A stretch of 64,000 nt of DNA from Bos javanicus (lineage: Eukaryota > Chordata > Mammalia > Artiodactyla > Bovidae): contig NC_083869.1 in the NCBI RefSeq assembly GCF_032452875.1, forward strand, positions 124,874,001 through 124,938,000, given 5' to 3'. Of this stretch, positions 23,641 to 35,927 are shown piece by piece. Within the stretch, counting starts at the first letter, position 1. Every line of letters begins with the position of its first letter. The position numbers and the translations under genes are program-made. The notes below the pieces were generated by a model. That model was not told the DNA's origin and made no database searches. It worked only from the letters and a program-made list of their open reading frames with translations.

Positions 23641-24106
23641 GAGACTGCCAACCACATTCTAGTTGCTGAGAGGCATAGCCCTGAAAGTCCACACCTACTT
23701 TTCCTGACACTGAGCTGGGTTACAACTTTCCAGACTCCCAGTCATGAAGCGAGACTACCAAAGACTTCAATTTAATTTTAATTTAATCACACAAAAAACA
23801 TCAGGGTTATGCATAAGCAGGCTGATGGGAGCAGGAGTCCATTCCAAGGTATGTTCTAGACACAGGCTTGCCTCAAAATCAGACCATTCTGACTCTTCCC
23901 TGCTTGCCCTAAAACTGTAGTTCCTACCTCTGAGAGCATACTCAGAGAAGAATGAGATTTGTGTACTGGGAATTAATAACATTAGAAACAACATTTTAGA
24001 ACTAAATAGATTTTTTTCTAAAAATAAAAAGAAATATATCTGAAAATCTGGCTCACTAAAATAGTAAAATTGAAATAAACATTTGTAAGATATTACATAA
24101 TACTTC

Positions 24107-24314
24107 AGGTTTCCCTACTGACTCAATGGTGAAGAATCCACCTGTCAATGTAGAAGATGTGGGTTTGATCTCTGGGTTGAGAAGATCTCTTGGAGAAGGC
24201 AACTCACTGCAGTATTCTTGCCTGGGAAATCCCATGGACAGAGGAGCCTGGAGGGCTTAAAGTTCATGGGGTCGCAAAAGAGTCAGACATGACTTAGCAA
24301 CTGAACAACAACAA
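24107..24314 (+). mobile_element. Bov-tA SINE
   Basis: A tRNA-like head with GGTGAAGAATCCACCTGTC and GGGTTTGATCTCTGGG is followed by a Bov-A body ending CATGACTTAGCAACTGAAC. It is diverged. Confidence 0.88.
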
Positions 24315-24359
24315 CTTGTAGTACTTTTCTTTCTGTTTAAATTCAACAATAATCTTGAG

Positions 24360-25163
24360 AAATCAAGATTGCTGGGAGAAATATCAATAACCTCAGATAT
24401 GCAGATCAGAAAGTGAAGAGGTACTGAAAAGCCTCTTGATAGTGAAAAGAGGAGAGTGAAAAAGTTGGCTTAAAGCTCAACATTCATAAAACTAAGATCA
24501 TGGCATCTGGTCCCCTCACTTCATGGGAACTAGATGGGGAAATAGTGGAAACAGTGTCAGACTTTATTTTTCTGGGCTCCAAAATCACTGCAGATGATGA
24601 TCCCAGCCATGAAATTAAAAGATGCTTACTCCTTGGAAGGGAAGTTATGATCAACCTAGATAGCATACTCAAAAGCAGAGACATTACTTTGCCAACAAAG
24701 GTCCGTCTAGTCAAGGCTATGGTTTTTCCAGTGGTCATGTATGGATGTGAGAGTTGGACTGTGAAGAAAGCTGAGAGCCGAAGAATTGATGCTTTTGAAC
24801 TGTGGTGTTGGAGAAGACTCTTGAGAGTCCCTTGGAGTACAAGGAGATCCAACCAATCCATTCTAAAGATCACTCCTAGGTGTTCATTGGAAGGACTGAT
24901 GCTGAAGCTGAAACTCCAGTACTTTGGCCACCTCATGCGAAGAGTTGACTCATTGAAAAAGACTCTGATGCTGGGAGGGATTGGGGGCAGGAGGAGAAGG
25001 GGACGATAGAGGATGAGATGGCTGGATGGCATCACTGACTTGATGGACATGAGTTTGAGTAAACTCTGGGAGTTAGTGATGGACAGGGAGGCCTGGCGTG
25101 CTGCGATTCATGGGGTCGTGAAGAGTCGGACACGACTGAGCAACTGAACTGAACTGAACTGAG
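24360..25163 (+). mobile_element. 5'-truncated BovB, (GAACT)n tail
   Basis: It starts at AATCAAGATTGCTGGGAGA (RT region, partly deleted around the YADD motif) and runs to the tail at 25142-25163. The flanks TAATCTTGAG (24350-24359) and TAATTTTGAG (25164-25173) look like the target duplication. A 169-codon fragment, 24500-25009, remains open. Confidence 0.93.
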
Positions 25164-25481
25164 TAATTTTGAGCACTATATTAAGGAGCTTTACACTGTC
25201 TATATCCTTTAATTATCACCACAACTAAACAGGAATTGTGAAGAATATATTATTTACCTTATTATCAGATAAGAATACTAAAGCTAGTGAGGTCAAATCC
25301 TGTGTTTGTCAAAGCCCTAATATTCCTTTAACAAAAAACAGCTACCCCTGAAACTGAGCTTTTAGCTTAAATCTTTGTTCTGCAAACTCAGATTCCAGGA
25401 AGATTTCTAGTATCTGGATTTTTCCCTTTGCCTTTCATTAGCACTGCTCTTCTTTTCCCATTATCTTATCTCTATTATCTG

Positions 25482-25615
25482 TTTGCCCTTTTTTTTTTTT
25501 TTAATTTGTGGCCATGCTTCCCAGCAAGAGGATCTTAGTCCCCCGACCAGGGATTGAACCTATGCCCCTTGTAGTGGAAATGTGGTGTCTTAACCACTGG
25601 ACCTTCAAGAAACCC
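25482..25615 (-). mobile_element. CHR-type tRNA SINE
   Basis: Antisense copy with a T-run and GACCAGGGATTGAACCTATG. A perfect 12-bp duplication CTCTATTATCTG (25470-25481 and 25616-25627) defines its ends. Confidence 0.93.
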
Positions 25616-25659
25616 CTCTATTATCTGCTTTTGATTAAATAGCAAAGGTAAGGAATAAG

Positions 25660-25868
25660 AGGCTGCCCTCGTAGCTCAATCGGTAAAAGAATCTGCCTGC
25701 AATGCAGGAGACCTGGGTTTGATTCCTGGGTTAGAGAAGATCTCCTGGAGAAGGATATGACAACCCATTCCAGTATTCTTGCCTGGAGAATCCCATGAAC
25801 AGAGTCTGGCAGACTACAGTCCCTGGGGTTGCAAGAGTTGGACACAACTCAGTGACTAAACCACCACC
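25660..25868 (+). mobile_element. Bov-tA SINE
   Basis: A head with TAGCTCAATCGGTAAAAGAA and GGGTTTGATTCCTGGG, then a Bov-A body to CACAACTCAGTGACTAAACC. The 10-bp duplication AAGGAATAAG (25650-25659 and 25869-25878) flanks it. Confidence 0.94.
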
Positions 25869-26209
25869 AAGGAATAAGAAAATGACAATGCTAAGGCATC
25901 AGTAAGAAAAAAATGTGTACACTTGGACAAAAATTATTTGTTAGTAATAGTAGTAAAAAAAATATGATATTGACCATTAAAATTGGAAAGAATAAAAGGA
26001 AAAATACATTGAAATTTTACATTGAAAGAATGCTCCAACTTAACAATGTCAAATACCTTCAAAGCGGGCCCTTACATTTATTAGCCTGAAAACACACATG
26101 TGCAATAGCACCTCTGACTCCTGGAAAATGCAGAAGCAGAGGTGGGAAAAACATCCCCAGCACCTACATATCACAGTTACCATCATCATGAAGAAAACAC
26201 AGCATATAG

Positions 26210-26450
26210 TTTAAGAAGATGAGCTTTGGAGGCAGACTACCATTTTAATTCCAGCTCTATTACAAGGTGTGAACACTAGGCAAGTGGCTTCATCTCCCTG
26301 GGCCTCATCTGTTACCTAATCTGTAAAGTGCGCATAACAATACTTAGCAGTACAAGGCAGTAGTAAGCATTAAATGACACGAACAGAAATAAAGCACTTC
26401 ATAACGTGTCTGGCTCATGGAAAAATCTCAATAAATGCAAGCAATACTCA
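26210..26450 (+). mobile_element. MIR SINE
   Basis: Ancient mammalian MIR signature: GGCAAGTGGCTTCATCTCCC, CTGGGCCTCATCTGTTACCT, TAATCTGTAAAGTGCGCATA, AATAAATGCAAGCAATA. Confidence 0.85.
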
Positions 26451-26701
26451 TCATTGTTGTTATAGTGAAAAAACAAGTCAAAAAAGGAGAGCTTAGGCCA
26501 GAAAACCCAGCCATTACCAAAAGGTTAGTCAGAAACGGAAGAGGATGACATTTCTGTACCATGAATCCAGAGAGCAAACTGGAAGAAGCAGGCCAAGGAG
26601 GAAGTCTGAACACAATCAGGGATGGTGCACAGAAACATTAAGCAGATGGAACAGCCCAGACGTGTGGACTACCATGAATTAGTTCAAAACAGGCACATTA
26701 A

Positions 26702-26722
26702 ACACACACACACATACACAGA
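26702..26722 (+). repeat. (CA)n microsatellite
   Basis: A short run of ACACACACACACATACACA, possibly polymorphic. Confidence 0.8.
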
Positions 26723-26787
26723 GCCCAGAAACTGTACTACAGAATCTAGTTCGTGCTGACAGAACCGTATAAGAATAGAACAGACAG

Positions 26788-27059
26788 GGAGTTTCTACAT
26801 GGTCCAGTGATCAAGAATCTGCCTGGCAATGCAGGGGACATGGGTTCAATCCCTGGGTCAGGGGAGATCTCACATGCCACAGAGCAACAAAGCCCGCAGG
26901 CTGCAAACACTGAGCTTGCACTCTAGGGCTCCGTAAGAGAAGCCACCGCAGTGAGGAGCCCGCGCACCTCAGGAAGAGTAGCCCTCACCCACCTCAACTA
27001 GAGAAAGCCTGTATGCAGCAACAAAACCCCAGCATAGCCAAAAATAATTTTTTTTAAAA
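26788..27059 (+). mobile_element. CHR SINE (long form)
   Basis: Sense copy: GTCCAGTGATCAAGAATCTG, GGGTTCAATCCCTGGG, AGAGAAGCCACCGCAGTGAG, GCCAAAAATAATTTTTTTTA. A near-perfect 16-bp duplication flanks it (26772-26787 and 27060-27075, containing TAGAACAGA). Confidence 0.94.
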
Positions 27060-27186
27060 AGAGTAGAACAGATAGATTTAAGGATCCTTATCTCATATGG
27101 CTACTGTTTACCATCTGCCAATTTTAAATGCCCAGCTTGACTTGGCTCACTACTAATCTTGGGTATTTGAAAACAAATAAATCCAA

Positions 27187-27402
27187 GGCCTCCAAGGTGG
27201 CTCAGATATCAAGAATCTGCCTGCCAGTGCCAGAGCTTCAGGAGACTCGGATTCGATTCCTGGATTGGGAAGATCTCCTGGAGGAGGAAATGGCAACCCA
27301 CTCCAGTATTCTTGCCAGGATAACCCCATGGACAGAGGAGATTGGAGGGCTACAGTCCATGAGGTCGCCAAGAGTCAGACATGACTGAGTGACTGAGCAT
27401 GC
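27187..27402 (+). mobile_element. Bov-tA SINE
   Basis: Head GGTGGCTCAGATATCAAGAA and ATTCGATTCCTGGATTGG, body CAACCCACTCCAGTATTC to GTCAGACATGACTGAGTGAC. Confidence 0.9.
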
Positions 27403-27692
27403 ATGCACAATAAACATAGGATTAAATAAAGAATCTTAGTGATCATCCGGCTCAATCTCCCACTCTTTATAAAAGAAAGACTGAAGATTCAAGAGGTTAA
27501 ATGCTTTGCTCAGAGACAGCACTAAAACCCAAGTCTCCTGATTCTAACTCCAGGACTCACTTTGGTTCTTGTAAAAATGGCTAAGGATATATTTATTTCC
27601 TAAAGACAGAATCATTTCCCAAGGAAATCCATACTTTACAACAATCACAAATCTCTCAGAAATTCTAATGGTGTCACCTATGTACCAAACCA

Positions 27693-28625
27693 GACTGGGA
27701 AACGAGTACGTCAAAGCTGTATATTGTCACCCTGCTTGTTTAACTTATATGCAGAGTTCATCATGCAAAATGCCAGGCTGGATATGGCACAAGCTGGAAT
27801 CAAGATTGCCGGGAGAAATATCAATAACCTCAGATATGCAGATGACACCACCCTTAAGGCAGAAAGTGAAGAGGAACTAAGAAGCCTCTTGATGAAAGTG
27901 AAAGTGGAGAGTGAAAAAGTTGGCTTAAAACTCAACATTCAAAAAGCAAAGATGATGGCATCTGTTCCCATCTCTTCATGGCAAATAGATGGGGAAACAA
28001 TGGAAGCAGTGATAGACTTTATTATCTTGATCTCCAAAATCACTGTGGATGGTGACTGCAGCCATGAAAGTAAAAGACGCTTGCTCCTTGGGAGAAAAGC
28101 TATGAAAAACCTAGACAGCATATTAAAAAGCAGAGACATTACTTTGCCGACAAAGGTCTGTCTAGTTAAAGCTATGGTATGGTTTTTCCAGTAGTCATGT
28201 ATGGATATGAGAGTGGGACCATAAAGAAAGCTGAGCACCAAAGAATTGATGTTTTTGAACTATGGTGCTGGAGAAGACTCTTGAGAGTCCCTTGGACAGC
28301 AAGGAAATCAAACCAGTCCATCCTAAAGGAAATCAACCCTGAATATTCACTGGCAGGACTGATGCTAAAGCTGAAACTCCAGTACTCTGGCCACCTGACA
28401 GGAAGAACTGACTTACTGGAAAAGACCCTGATGCTGGGAAAGATTGAGGGCAGGAGGAGAAGGGGATGACAGAGGATGAGATGGTTGGATGGCATCACTG
28501 ACTCAATGGACATGAGTTTGAGCAAGCTCCAGGAGTTGGTGATGCACAGGGAAGCCTGGCGCGCTGCAGTCTGTGGTGTTGCAAAGAGTCGGACACAACT
28601 GAGCGACTGTACTGAATGAACTGAG
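27693..28625 (+). mobile_element. 5'-truncated BovB
   Basis: It starts within the RT domain (GACTGGGAAACGAGTACGTC), keeps the YADD motif near 27835-27846 and a 156-codon open piece (27724-28194), and ends CTGTACTGAATGAACTGAG. A perfect 11-bp duplication GTACCAAACCA (27682-27692 and 28626-28636) bounds it. Confidence 0.95.
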
Positions 28626-28689
28626 GTACCAAACCAACAAATGTTCCCTAACCAGCATGTCTCAGTTTCATTCTAACAATCAATATTTA

Positions 28690-28862
28690 AGATTTTTTTT
28701 TTGATGTGGACCATTTTTAAAGTCTTTATTGAATTTGTTACAATATTGATTTTATGCTTTGGTTTTGTGGTGGTGAGGCATGTGGGATCCCAGCTCCCTG
28801 ACCAGGGATCAAACCTGTACCCCCTGCATTGGAAAGCAAAGTCTTAATCCCTAGAGAGCTAG
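28690..28862 (-). mobile_element. tRNA-derived SINE
   Basis: Antisense copy: GTGGACCATTTTTAAAGTCT, CAATATTGATTTTATGCTTT, GACCAGGGATCAAACCTGTA and TTGGAAAGCAAAGTCTTAAT. Confidence 0.82.
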
Positions 28863-29067
28863 AGAGTCTTCAATATTTACTCTGTAACAACAAAAGTAGA
28901 CAAGTGGGGAGAGGGGAAGATATTGGCCCCCTGATGGCTTTAAAACTTAACAATAAGGCCTTGAGTTCATTCTAGCTTTCCATGCGGTACATTTTAGAAA
29001 TGCAAAGGCAACTCTCACTTCAACTTTGTAAGAAGTAGACAACTCTCTCTTAAGAGTCACCTAATAA

Positions 29068-29270
29068 GCTTCTCTTGTAGTTCACTTGGTAAAGAATCTG
29101 CCTGCAGTGCAGGAGACCCCAGTTCGATCCCTGGACTGGGAAGATCCCCTGGAGAAGGAAATAGCTACCCACTCCAGTATCCTTGCATGGAAAATCTCAT
29201 GGACAGAGAAGCCTGGTGGGCTGCAGTCCATGGGGTCGCAAAGAGTTGGGTACGACTGAGCAACTGACAC
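29068..29270 (+). mobile_element. Bov-tA SINE
   Basis: Head GCTTCTCTTGTAGTTCACTT and AGTTCGATCCCTGGACTG, body to GTACGACTGAGCAACTGAC. TAATAAG repeats on both sides suggest the duplication. Confidence 0.92.
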
Positions 29271-29450
29271 TTACTTATTTAATAAGATACTTTCTTTTAG
29301 AATACTTTTCTTCCACAGATTATTGCCTCAAGGAATGGGGCAAGTCGTTGATTTAAATTTGTGAATCTCTTCCAGTTTTATTCAGGGAAAGAGCAAAAGA
29401 GGCCTTATGAAGCTTAATACGCAAAGTAATCTAAGCTACAGTTTAGATTT

Positions 29451-29660
29451 GAGTGTGTGTGCGCTGTCACTCAGTCGTGTCAGCTCTGCAACCCCATGGA
29501 CTGGCGCCCTCAGTTCCTCTGCCCATGAGATTTCCCAGGCAAGAATACTGGAGTGGGCTGCCATTTCCTCCTCCAGGGGATCTTTCTGACCCAGAAATAG
29601 AACCTGTGTCTCCTGCATTGTCAGGCAGATTGTTTACCACTGAGCCACCTGGGAAACCCC
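29451..29660 (-). mobile_element. Bov-tA SINE
   Basis: Antisense copy from GCTGTCACTCAGTCGTGTCA to TTACCACTGAGCCACCTGGG. It is flanked by ACAGTTTAGATTT (29438-29450) / ACAGCTTAGATTT (29661-29673). Confidence 0.94.
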
Positions 29661-30205
29661 ACAGCTTAGATTTAAAGAGAAACTGAAGCCCTCTAACCAG
29701 TCTCACTTTATTGAAGAACTGTTTCTAAGCAAACAAGGGTGAGCACTCAAAACCTTTAGTGATGTTTATAACAGGTTCGATTCCTGTTGGCCAGCACATC
29801 AGACAATAACATGACAACATGCTTTATATTTTCAACAGTTTACAAGATCAAAAAAGTGTAATGCTTCCATATAAATGTACTTTTATGCCAAAGTATCAGT
29901 ATAAATTGGATTACCTAGGAGAGTGAGCTCTTCACTATTTCAATCACATTTCCCTCAGCTTAATTCAGCATACAACTTTCTTAAGTTTGAGATGTCTCAA
30001 GAAGGAACTTTAGTGAGAGGTTGGGAAGAAAATCACTTTCCTCTGGGAAAGGTTCACAGAGAGAAATTAACAGCTCAAACAGACACATATTCAAATGAAA
30101 GACTAATTTTCAACTTCTGGATATATAATTGAGGGAGGGAGCAGCTTTTTATTCTTTATTCCACCACCTAATTCTATCTACTCTGGCTGGCTCTGAACAG
30201 GAGAT

Positions 30206-30467
30206 CAGTTCAGTTCAGTTGCTCACTTCTGTCCAACTCTTCGAGACCCCATGGACTGCAGCATGCCAGGCCTCCCAGTCCATCACCAGCTCCAGGAGTT
30301 TACCCAAACCCATGTCCATTGAGTCAGTGATGTCATCCAACCACCTCATCCTCTGTCGTCCCCTTCTCCTCTCGCCTTCAATCTTTCCCAGCATTAGGGT
30401 CTTTTCAAATGAGTCAGCTCTTCACATCAGGTGGCCAAAGTATTGGAATTTCAGCTTCAAACATCAG
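30206..30467 (-). mobile_element. BovB 3' fragment
   Basis: Antisense 3' end starting with CAGTTCAGTTGCTCACTTCT and reaching CCAAAGTATTGGAATTTCAG. A perfect 14-bp duplication TCTGAACAGGAGAT (30192-30205 and 30468-30481) bounds it. Confidence 0.95.
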
Positions 30468-31028
30468 TCTGAACAGGAGATAACATCCTTTGATAATCTA
30501 TATCTCAAATTCCAAGTGGAAATTAGAAAGCCCTTGTAAATGCTTCATTATCTCATCTATTTGTATAAACCTCTCCCTTGGTTTGGAATTTCTTTTCCTT
30601 ATCTACCTAGGGAACTCCCACTCATCCTTTAAGAATTGGTTCAAATGCTGCTTCCACTATTACAAGCCTTTTCTTAGTTATTCAAGCAGAATTCAAACAA
30701 AGATTTACTGATCACTGATTATGTGCCCAGCAATGTGTTGGAACTAAAAACAATAGTTTTTTGTCCTTAAGGTGCTTACAGTTCAAAGAAATAGGATCTA
30801 GAATAGAGCACGATAAGCACCTAGGTGCTACACAAACACACACTAGTGGGTGCAGAGGTGTCTACTTTCTCCTCAGTGATCAGAGAAAATATTGTGAATT
30901 AAATGACTTCTAAAATCTGAGTCAGTCATAGAAGAAATAACAGAGGCGAGAAAAATATCAAGGCAGCAAGAGAAAACACTGGAAGAGTAAAGAGCCAACT
31001 ACGACATCATGCCAGATATATCACCCTA

Positions 31029-31497
31029 AATTTGCCAACAAAGGTCTGTAATAGTCAAAGCTATGGTTGTTCCAGTAGTCATGTATGGATATGAGAGTTA
31101 GACCATAAAGAAGGCTGAGTGCCAAAGAATTGATGCTTTCTAAGTGTGGTGCTGAAGAGGACTCTTGAGAGTCCCTTGGATAGCAAGGAGATCAAACCAG
31201 TCAATCCGAAAGGAAATCAACCCTGAATATTCATTGGAAGGACTGATGCTGAAGCTAAAGCTCCAATACTTTGGCCACCTGACCTGAGGAGCTGACTCAC
31301 TGGAAAAGATCCTGATGCTGGGAAAGACTGAGGGCAGGAGGAAAAGGGGTTGACAGAGGATGAGATGGCTGGATGGTTTCACCAACTCAATGGACACAGT
31401 TTGAGCAAATTCCAGGAGGTAGTGAAGGACAGGGAAGCCTGGCACGCTGCAGTCCATGAGGCTGCAAAGAATGAGAAACAACTTAGCCACTGAACAA
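31029..31497 (+). mobile_element. BovB 3' fragment
   Basis: TTTGCCAACAAAGGTCTGTA through GAGAGTCCCTTGGATAGCAA to AACTTAGCCACTGAACAACA. It is diverged and has no intact tail. Confidence 0.9.
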
Positions 31498-31690
31498 CAA
31501 CTACCACAAAAAACAAATTGCAATGGTCTTCAGACTTCTCCACTGAGCAGGAACCATGATGTATTTACACTGAAACCCTCAATGCCTGGCACAACTTAGT
31601 GCACAGTGGACATGCAAAAAGTATTTCTTAATCTTCAGTACAATGGAAGAAACAGCATTCCTCAACTTTAAGCTTTGCTCACAGCACCTA

Positions 31691-33238
31691 TAAGTTGAAC
31701 AAAAAGTTCATTAGTTCTTTTCCATAAGATGGCTCTGCTGCTGCTGCTAAGTCGCTTCAGTCGTGTCCAACTCTGTGCGACCCCAGAGACAGCAGCCCAC
31801 CAGGCTCCCCCGTCCCTGGGATTCTTCAGGCAAGAACACTGGAGTGGACTGCCATTTCCTTCTCCAATGCATGAAAGTGAAAAGTGAAAGTGAAGTTGCT
31901 CAGTCGTGTCCGACTCTTAGCAACCCCATGGACTGTAGCCCACCAGGCTCCTCCATCCATGGGATTTTCCAGGCAAGAGTACAGGAGTAGGGTGCCATTG
32001 CCTTCTCCGAAGATGGCTCTAAGTAGCACTCAATTATCTTTAACTTCATTCGAAACAATTTTGTTGGCTTGCACTGTGACAGCTGTTAAATCAGTATGCA
32101 TTAAAAAAAATCAGAATTGGTGAATTTTTGTGTAGCCATTTTAATATTAAAGATGGAATAAAAAACAATATTTTAACATATTATGCTTTATTATTTCAAG
32201 AAAGGTAAAAATGCAACTGAAATGCAAAAATAGATTTGTGCAGTGTATGTAGAAAGTGCTGTGACTGACTGACTGTGTCAAAAGTGGTTTGGGAAGTTTT
32301 GTGCTGGAGATTTCTCCTTGGACGATGCTCCAAGGTCAGGTAGACGAGTTGAAGTAGTCAGCAATCAAATTGAGATGTGACTTGAGAACAATTAATGCTA
32401 TACCAGGTGAAGGATACCTGACATACTCAAAATATCCAAATCAAGCATTGAAAAGTCATTTGCTCCAGCTTGATTATGCCAATCAATTTGACATTTGGGT
32501 TCCATAGAAGTTAAACAAACAAAAAAAACCCTTCTTGATTGTATTTTGGCAGGTGATTATCCACTTAAACGTAATGAAAATGTTCCCTTTTTAAAGCAAA
32601 TGAGGAGGGGTGATGAAAAGTGAATACTGCACAATAATGTAGAATGGAAGAGATCGTGGGGCAAGTGAAATGAACCACCATCAACCACACTGAAGGCTGG
32701 TCTTTTTCCAAAGGTGATGCTGCGTATACGAGACTGACAGGGAGTCCTCTATCATGAGCTCCTTCCAGAAGACCAAACGATTAACTACGACAAATGCTGC
32801 TCCCAATTAGATCAAATGAAAGTAGCACTCGATGAAAAGCATCTGGAATTAAATCAACAGAAAACTCATAGTCTTCCATCAGAATAACGCAAGACCATGT
32901 TTATTTGATGACTAGGCAAAAACTTACAGCTTAGCTGCAAGTTCTGATTTATCTAGACATTGCACCTTCGGACGTCCATTTATACTGGTCTTTACAAAAT
33001 TCTCTAAATGGAAAATAATTTCAGTTCCCTGGAAGACTGTAAAAGGCACCTGGTAAAGTCCTTTGCTCAGAAAGACAAAAAGTTTTGAGAAGATGGAATT
33101 ATAAGGTTGCCTGAAAAATACTAGAAGGCAGTGGAACAAAATGGTGAACCTGTTGTTCAATAAAGTTCTTGGTGAAAATGAGAAATGTGTTTTTTAGTTT
33201 TACCTTAAAACCAAAGGAACTTTTTGGCCAACTCCATA
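31691..33238 (+). mobile_element. mariner-like DNA transposon, decayed, split by Bov-A2
   Basis: Inverted ends can be seen: AGTTGAACAAAAAGTTCATT at 31693 and its counterpart GGAACTTTTTGGCCAACT ending at 33233, with TA at each edge. Between them a decayed plus-strand transposase is readable in pieces, such as GDFSLDDAPRSGRR, RNENVPFLKQ, KRSWGK, NEPPSTTLKAG, YHELLPEDQTIN and NFSSLEDCKRHLVKSFAQKD. Stops and frameshifts interrupt it throughout. Without the internal Bov-A2 the element is about 1.27 kb, the usual size of a complete mariner. It is antisense to PHACTR4. Confidence 0.92.
31737..32009 (-). mobile_element. Bov-A2 SINE inside the mariner
   Basis: Antisense dimer from GCTGCTGCTGCTAAGTCGCT to GCCATTGCCTTCTCCG. 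A perfect 11-bp duplication AAGATGGCTCT (31726-31736 and 32010-32020) proves insertion into the transposon. Confidence 0.97.
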
Positions 33239-33749
33239 GTAACAAAAGGCAGTTAAGGTGAAAAGTATCACAGATGAAGGGATGGAATAAATATAAAGAC
33301 CATACACTAATCCATCATTCTAAACAATCTTGAGAATTGTCGTGAAACTCTCAATTTCATGGGGAAAAAAAAATGGCATCTTAGGATGGTTTTTGAGAAT
33401 TTACTGCTTTGCAAGTGGTAACAACTTTCAAAGAAGACAAACGTGTCAGGTAAATGTTTACATAGATCCTCATATAATCACAACTGCTAGGCTCATGCAG
33501 AAAGCACGTCTTCTTCAAGTGAACTAACTGGAAGAACAGGCTGAAAGACATAGGCTAAACTTAAGGGGGAGCCACTGGGACTGCCATCCCTGACTCCAGT
33601 AACACCGCTTTCTTTCTGTGGCTCACTCATTGGAGGCAAAAAATGAACACCCCTGCCACCTGTTCTACATCAAATACGGCAACTGTTGTCCCTTGCCTGC
33701 CCCGCTTCCAGAAGGCTGCATGGCTTACCAGAGAGAAAAGCAAGGTTTT

Positions 33750-34185
33750 GGAATTATATATATGTAACTGTGGAAAATTTCAGCTTTTCCATTTACTGAC
33801 TAAGAGACTCTGACTGCTGCTGCTGCTAAGTCACTTCAGTCGTGTCCGACTCTGTGTGACCCCGTAGACAGCAGCCCACCAGGCTCCCCCATCCCTGGGA
33901 TTCTCCAGGCGAGAACACTGGAGTGGCTTGCCATTTCCTTCTCCAATGCATGAAAGTGAAAAGTTAAAGTGAAGTCGCTCAGTCGTGTCCAACTCTTAGC
34001 GACCCCATGAACTGCAGCCTACCAGGCTCCTCCATCCATGGGATTTTTCAGGCAAGAGTACTGGAGTAGGGTGCCATTGCCTTCTCCGAGAGACTCTGAA
34101 CAAGTTACTTAACTTATATGATACAGAGATAATTATGCAGAGTTTTTGTGAGGATTAAATAAGAGAAATCTCTAAATTATAGTCT
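33750..34185 (+). mobile_element. MIR SINE split by Bov-A2
   Basis: The left part reads TTTTCCATTTACTGACTAAG. The right part resumes with CAAGTTACTTAACTTATATG and TTTGTGAGGATTAAATAAGA, the conserved MIR core and 3' text. Confidence 0.82.
33814..34088 (-). mobile_element. Bov-A2 SINE inside the MIR
   Basis: Antisense dimer. A perfect 11-bp duplication AGAGACTCTGA (33803-33813 and 34089-34099) flanks it. Confidence 0.96.
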
Positions 34186-35079
34186 GATGATTGAAGGTGC
34201 TTAATGTATTTGGCTTCTTCTTGCCCCACTTAAGATTCTTTACATATTTAAATGACACCACAATGTTTACATTTAAGCATCACAGTTTCTTAAAAAATGG
34301 GAGAGGTTCTGACGTGCTGCTACATCACCAAGGCTATATACATGACACGAAGAAATGTAATGCTTACAAGCCTACAATATGTTGGACTGTGTTTATGGGA
34401 GAAAGAAATTGAATTATGCCAGCAGGACTGCTTTCAGATCCATGGAACAAAAGACCTCAGGCTAGGGAATGGGAGCTATTGAAATTCCTTTTGTTTTCTC
34501 TTAAAGCTTTTTTTTTTCAAAGACAGTAAGTACTTAAGGGTGCCCTAGTGGTCAGGAGCTGTTTCTAGATTTGAGGAGCTGGTCATAACAATTATAGTGA
34601 ACAGGAAAGTTTCAGTTAAGAAAGACAAAGGGTTTCTCTCTGCCTAGGTTAAGGGACTAGGTAGGTCTTCACAGCACAGTAGAGTCAGCGGGAAAGGTAA
34701 GCCTATATGAAAATGAGAATTAGCTGAATGGAAATGAGCGGATGTGAAAAAAAATAATTGAGCAAAAAGATTCACAGGTTGTGTGGATAAGGGAAAAAGG
34801 GAAATGAGAAGAGGATAAAAATGACATTCATGAAACTTTAACCACTATGTGACATCAGGTATTTGGATCAAATTATTGCCAAGTTTCCTTCGAGTTCTGA
34901 AATTCTATGGCAGAGTCAAACTAATGACTTAACTAATTCAGTGTTCTGTTTCAAATAATGGTCCCAAGAAATGTTTTATTATAGAGAACAGTGGCCATGG
35001 TGCACTTAATATAGCTAACCCAACTCAATGCTTGCCATAGAATGCAAAATAAGTGCTTAATGAATTGGGATATTATTAT

Positions 35080-35345
35080 TGGGAAGCCACAATCCTCATT
35101 TATTCATCCCACAAATATTTCCTGAGTATCTCTAAAGTATTAGGTATTGTTTTAGGTGTTGGAAACACTGCACTAGATATAAAGAGGGAAAAATCTACGC
35201 CTTCTTTCTAGTGTGTTAGATGGTGATAACTGCTATAAAAAAAATTATTCCGGGAAAGGAAATAGGACGGGCTAAGAGAGAGGGAATAAATTATAAACTG
35301 TGCAAGCAGAAGGGCCTCATTGGGAAGATGATATGTAAACAGAGA
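35080..35345 (-). mobile_element. probable L2-like remnant
   Basis: CATTTATTCATCCCACAAAT, TTTAGGTGTTGGAAACACTG and TGTTAGATGGTGATAACTGC resemble the antisense of the ancient L2 3' region and linked sequence. The copy is diverged. Confidence 0.5.
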
Positions 35346-35395
35346 CCTTTGCAACACATTCTTCAATTAATGTACTAAAAATAAATATTAATTGC

Positions 35396-35846
35396 AACTA
35401 TGGTTTTTCCAGTAGTCACGTATAGATGTGAGAGTTGAACTATAAAGAAAGCTGAGCGCCGAAGAACTGATGCTTTTGAACTGTGGTGTTGGAGAAGACT
35501 CTTGAGAGTCCCTTGGACTGCAAGGAGATCCACTCAGTCCATTGTAAAGGAGATCAGTCTTGGGTGTTCATTGTAGGACTGATGTTGAAGCTGAAACTCC
35601 AATACATTGGCCACCTGATGTGAAGAACTGACTCATTTGAAAAGACCCTGATGCTGGGAAAGATTGAGGGGAAGAGCAAAGGGGCCGAGAGAGGATGAGA
35701 TGGTGATGCCATGTCACCGACTCAATGGACATGGGTTTGGGTGAACTCCGGGAGTTGGTGATGGACAGGGAGGCCCGGCGTGCTGTGGTTCATGGGGTTG
35801 CAAAGAGTCGGACACGACTGAGCGACTGAACTGAACTGAACTGAAT
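35396..35846 (+). mobile_element. BovB 3' fragment, (GAACT)n tail
   Basis: From CTATGGTTTTTCCAGTAGTC through GAGAGTCCCTTGGACTGCAA to the tail at 35826-35846. It forms the left arm of an inverted pair with the next BovB. Confidence 0.93.
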
Positions 35847-35927
35847 GACTGGTCAGTGAAGTAAGGGTTATCAAATGGGCTGGTCAGTTCTCAAATACTT
35901 AAAAGATGTACTAACACTGCAGTCCCT

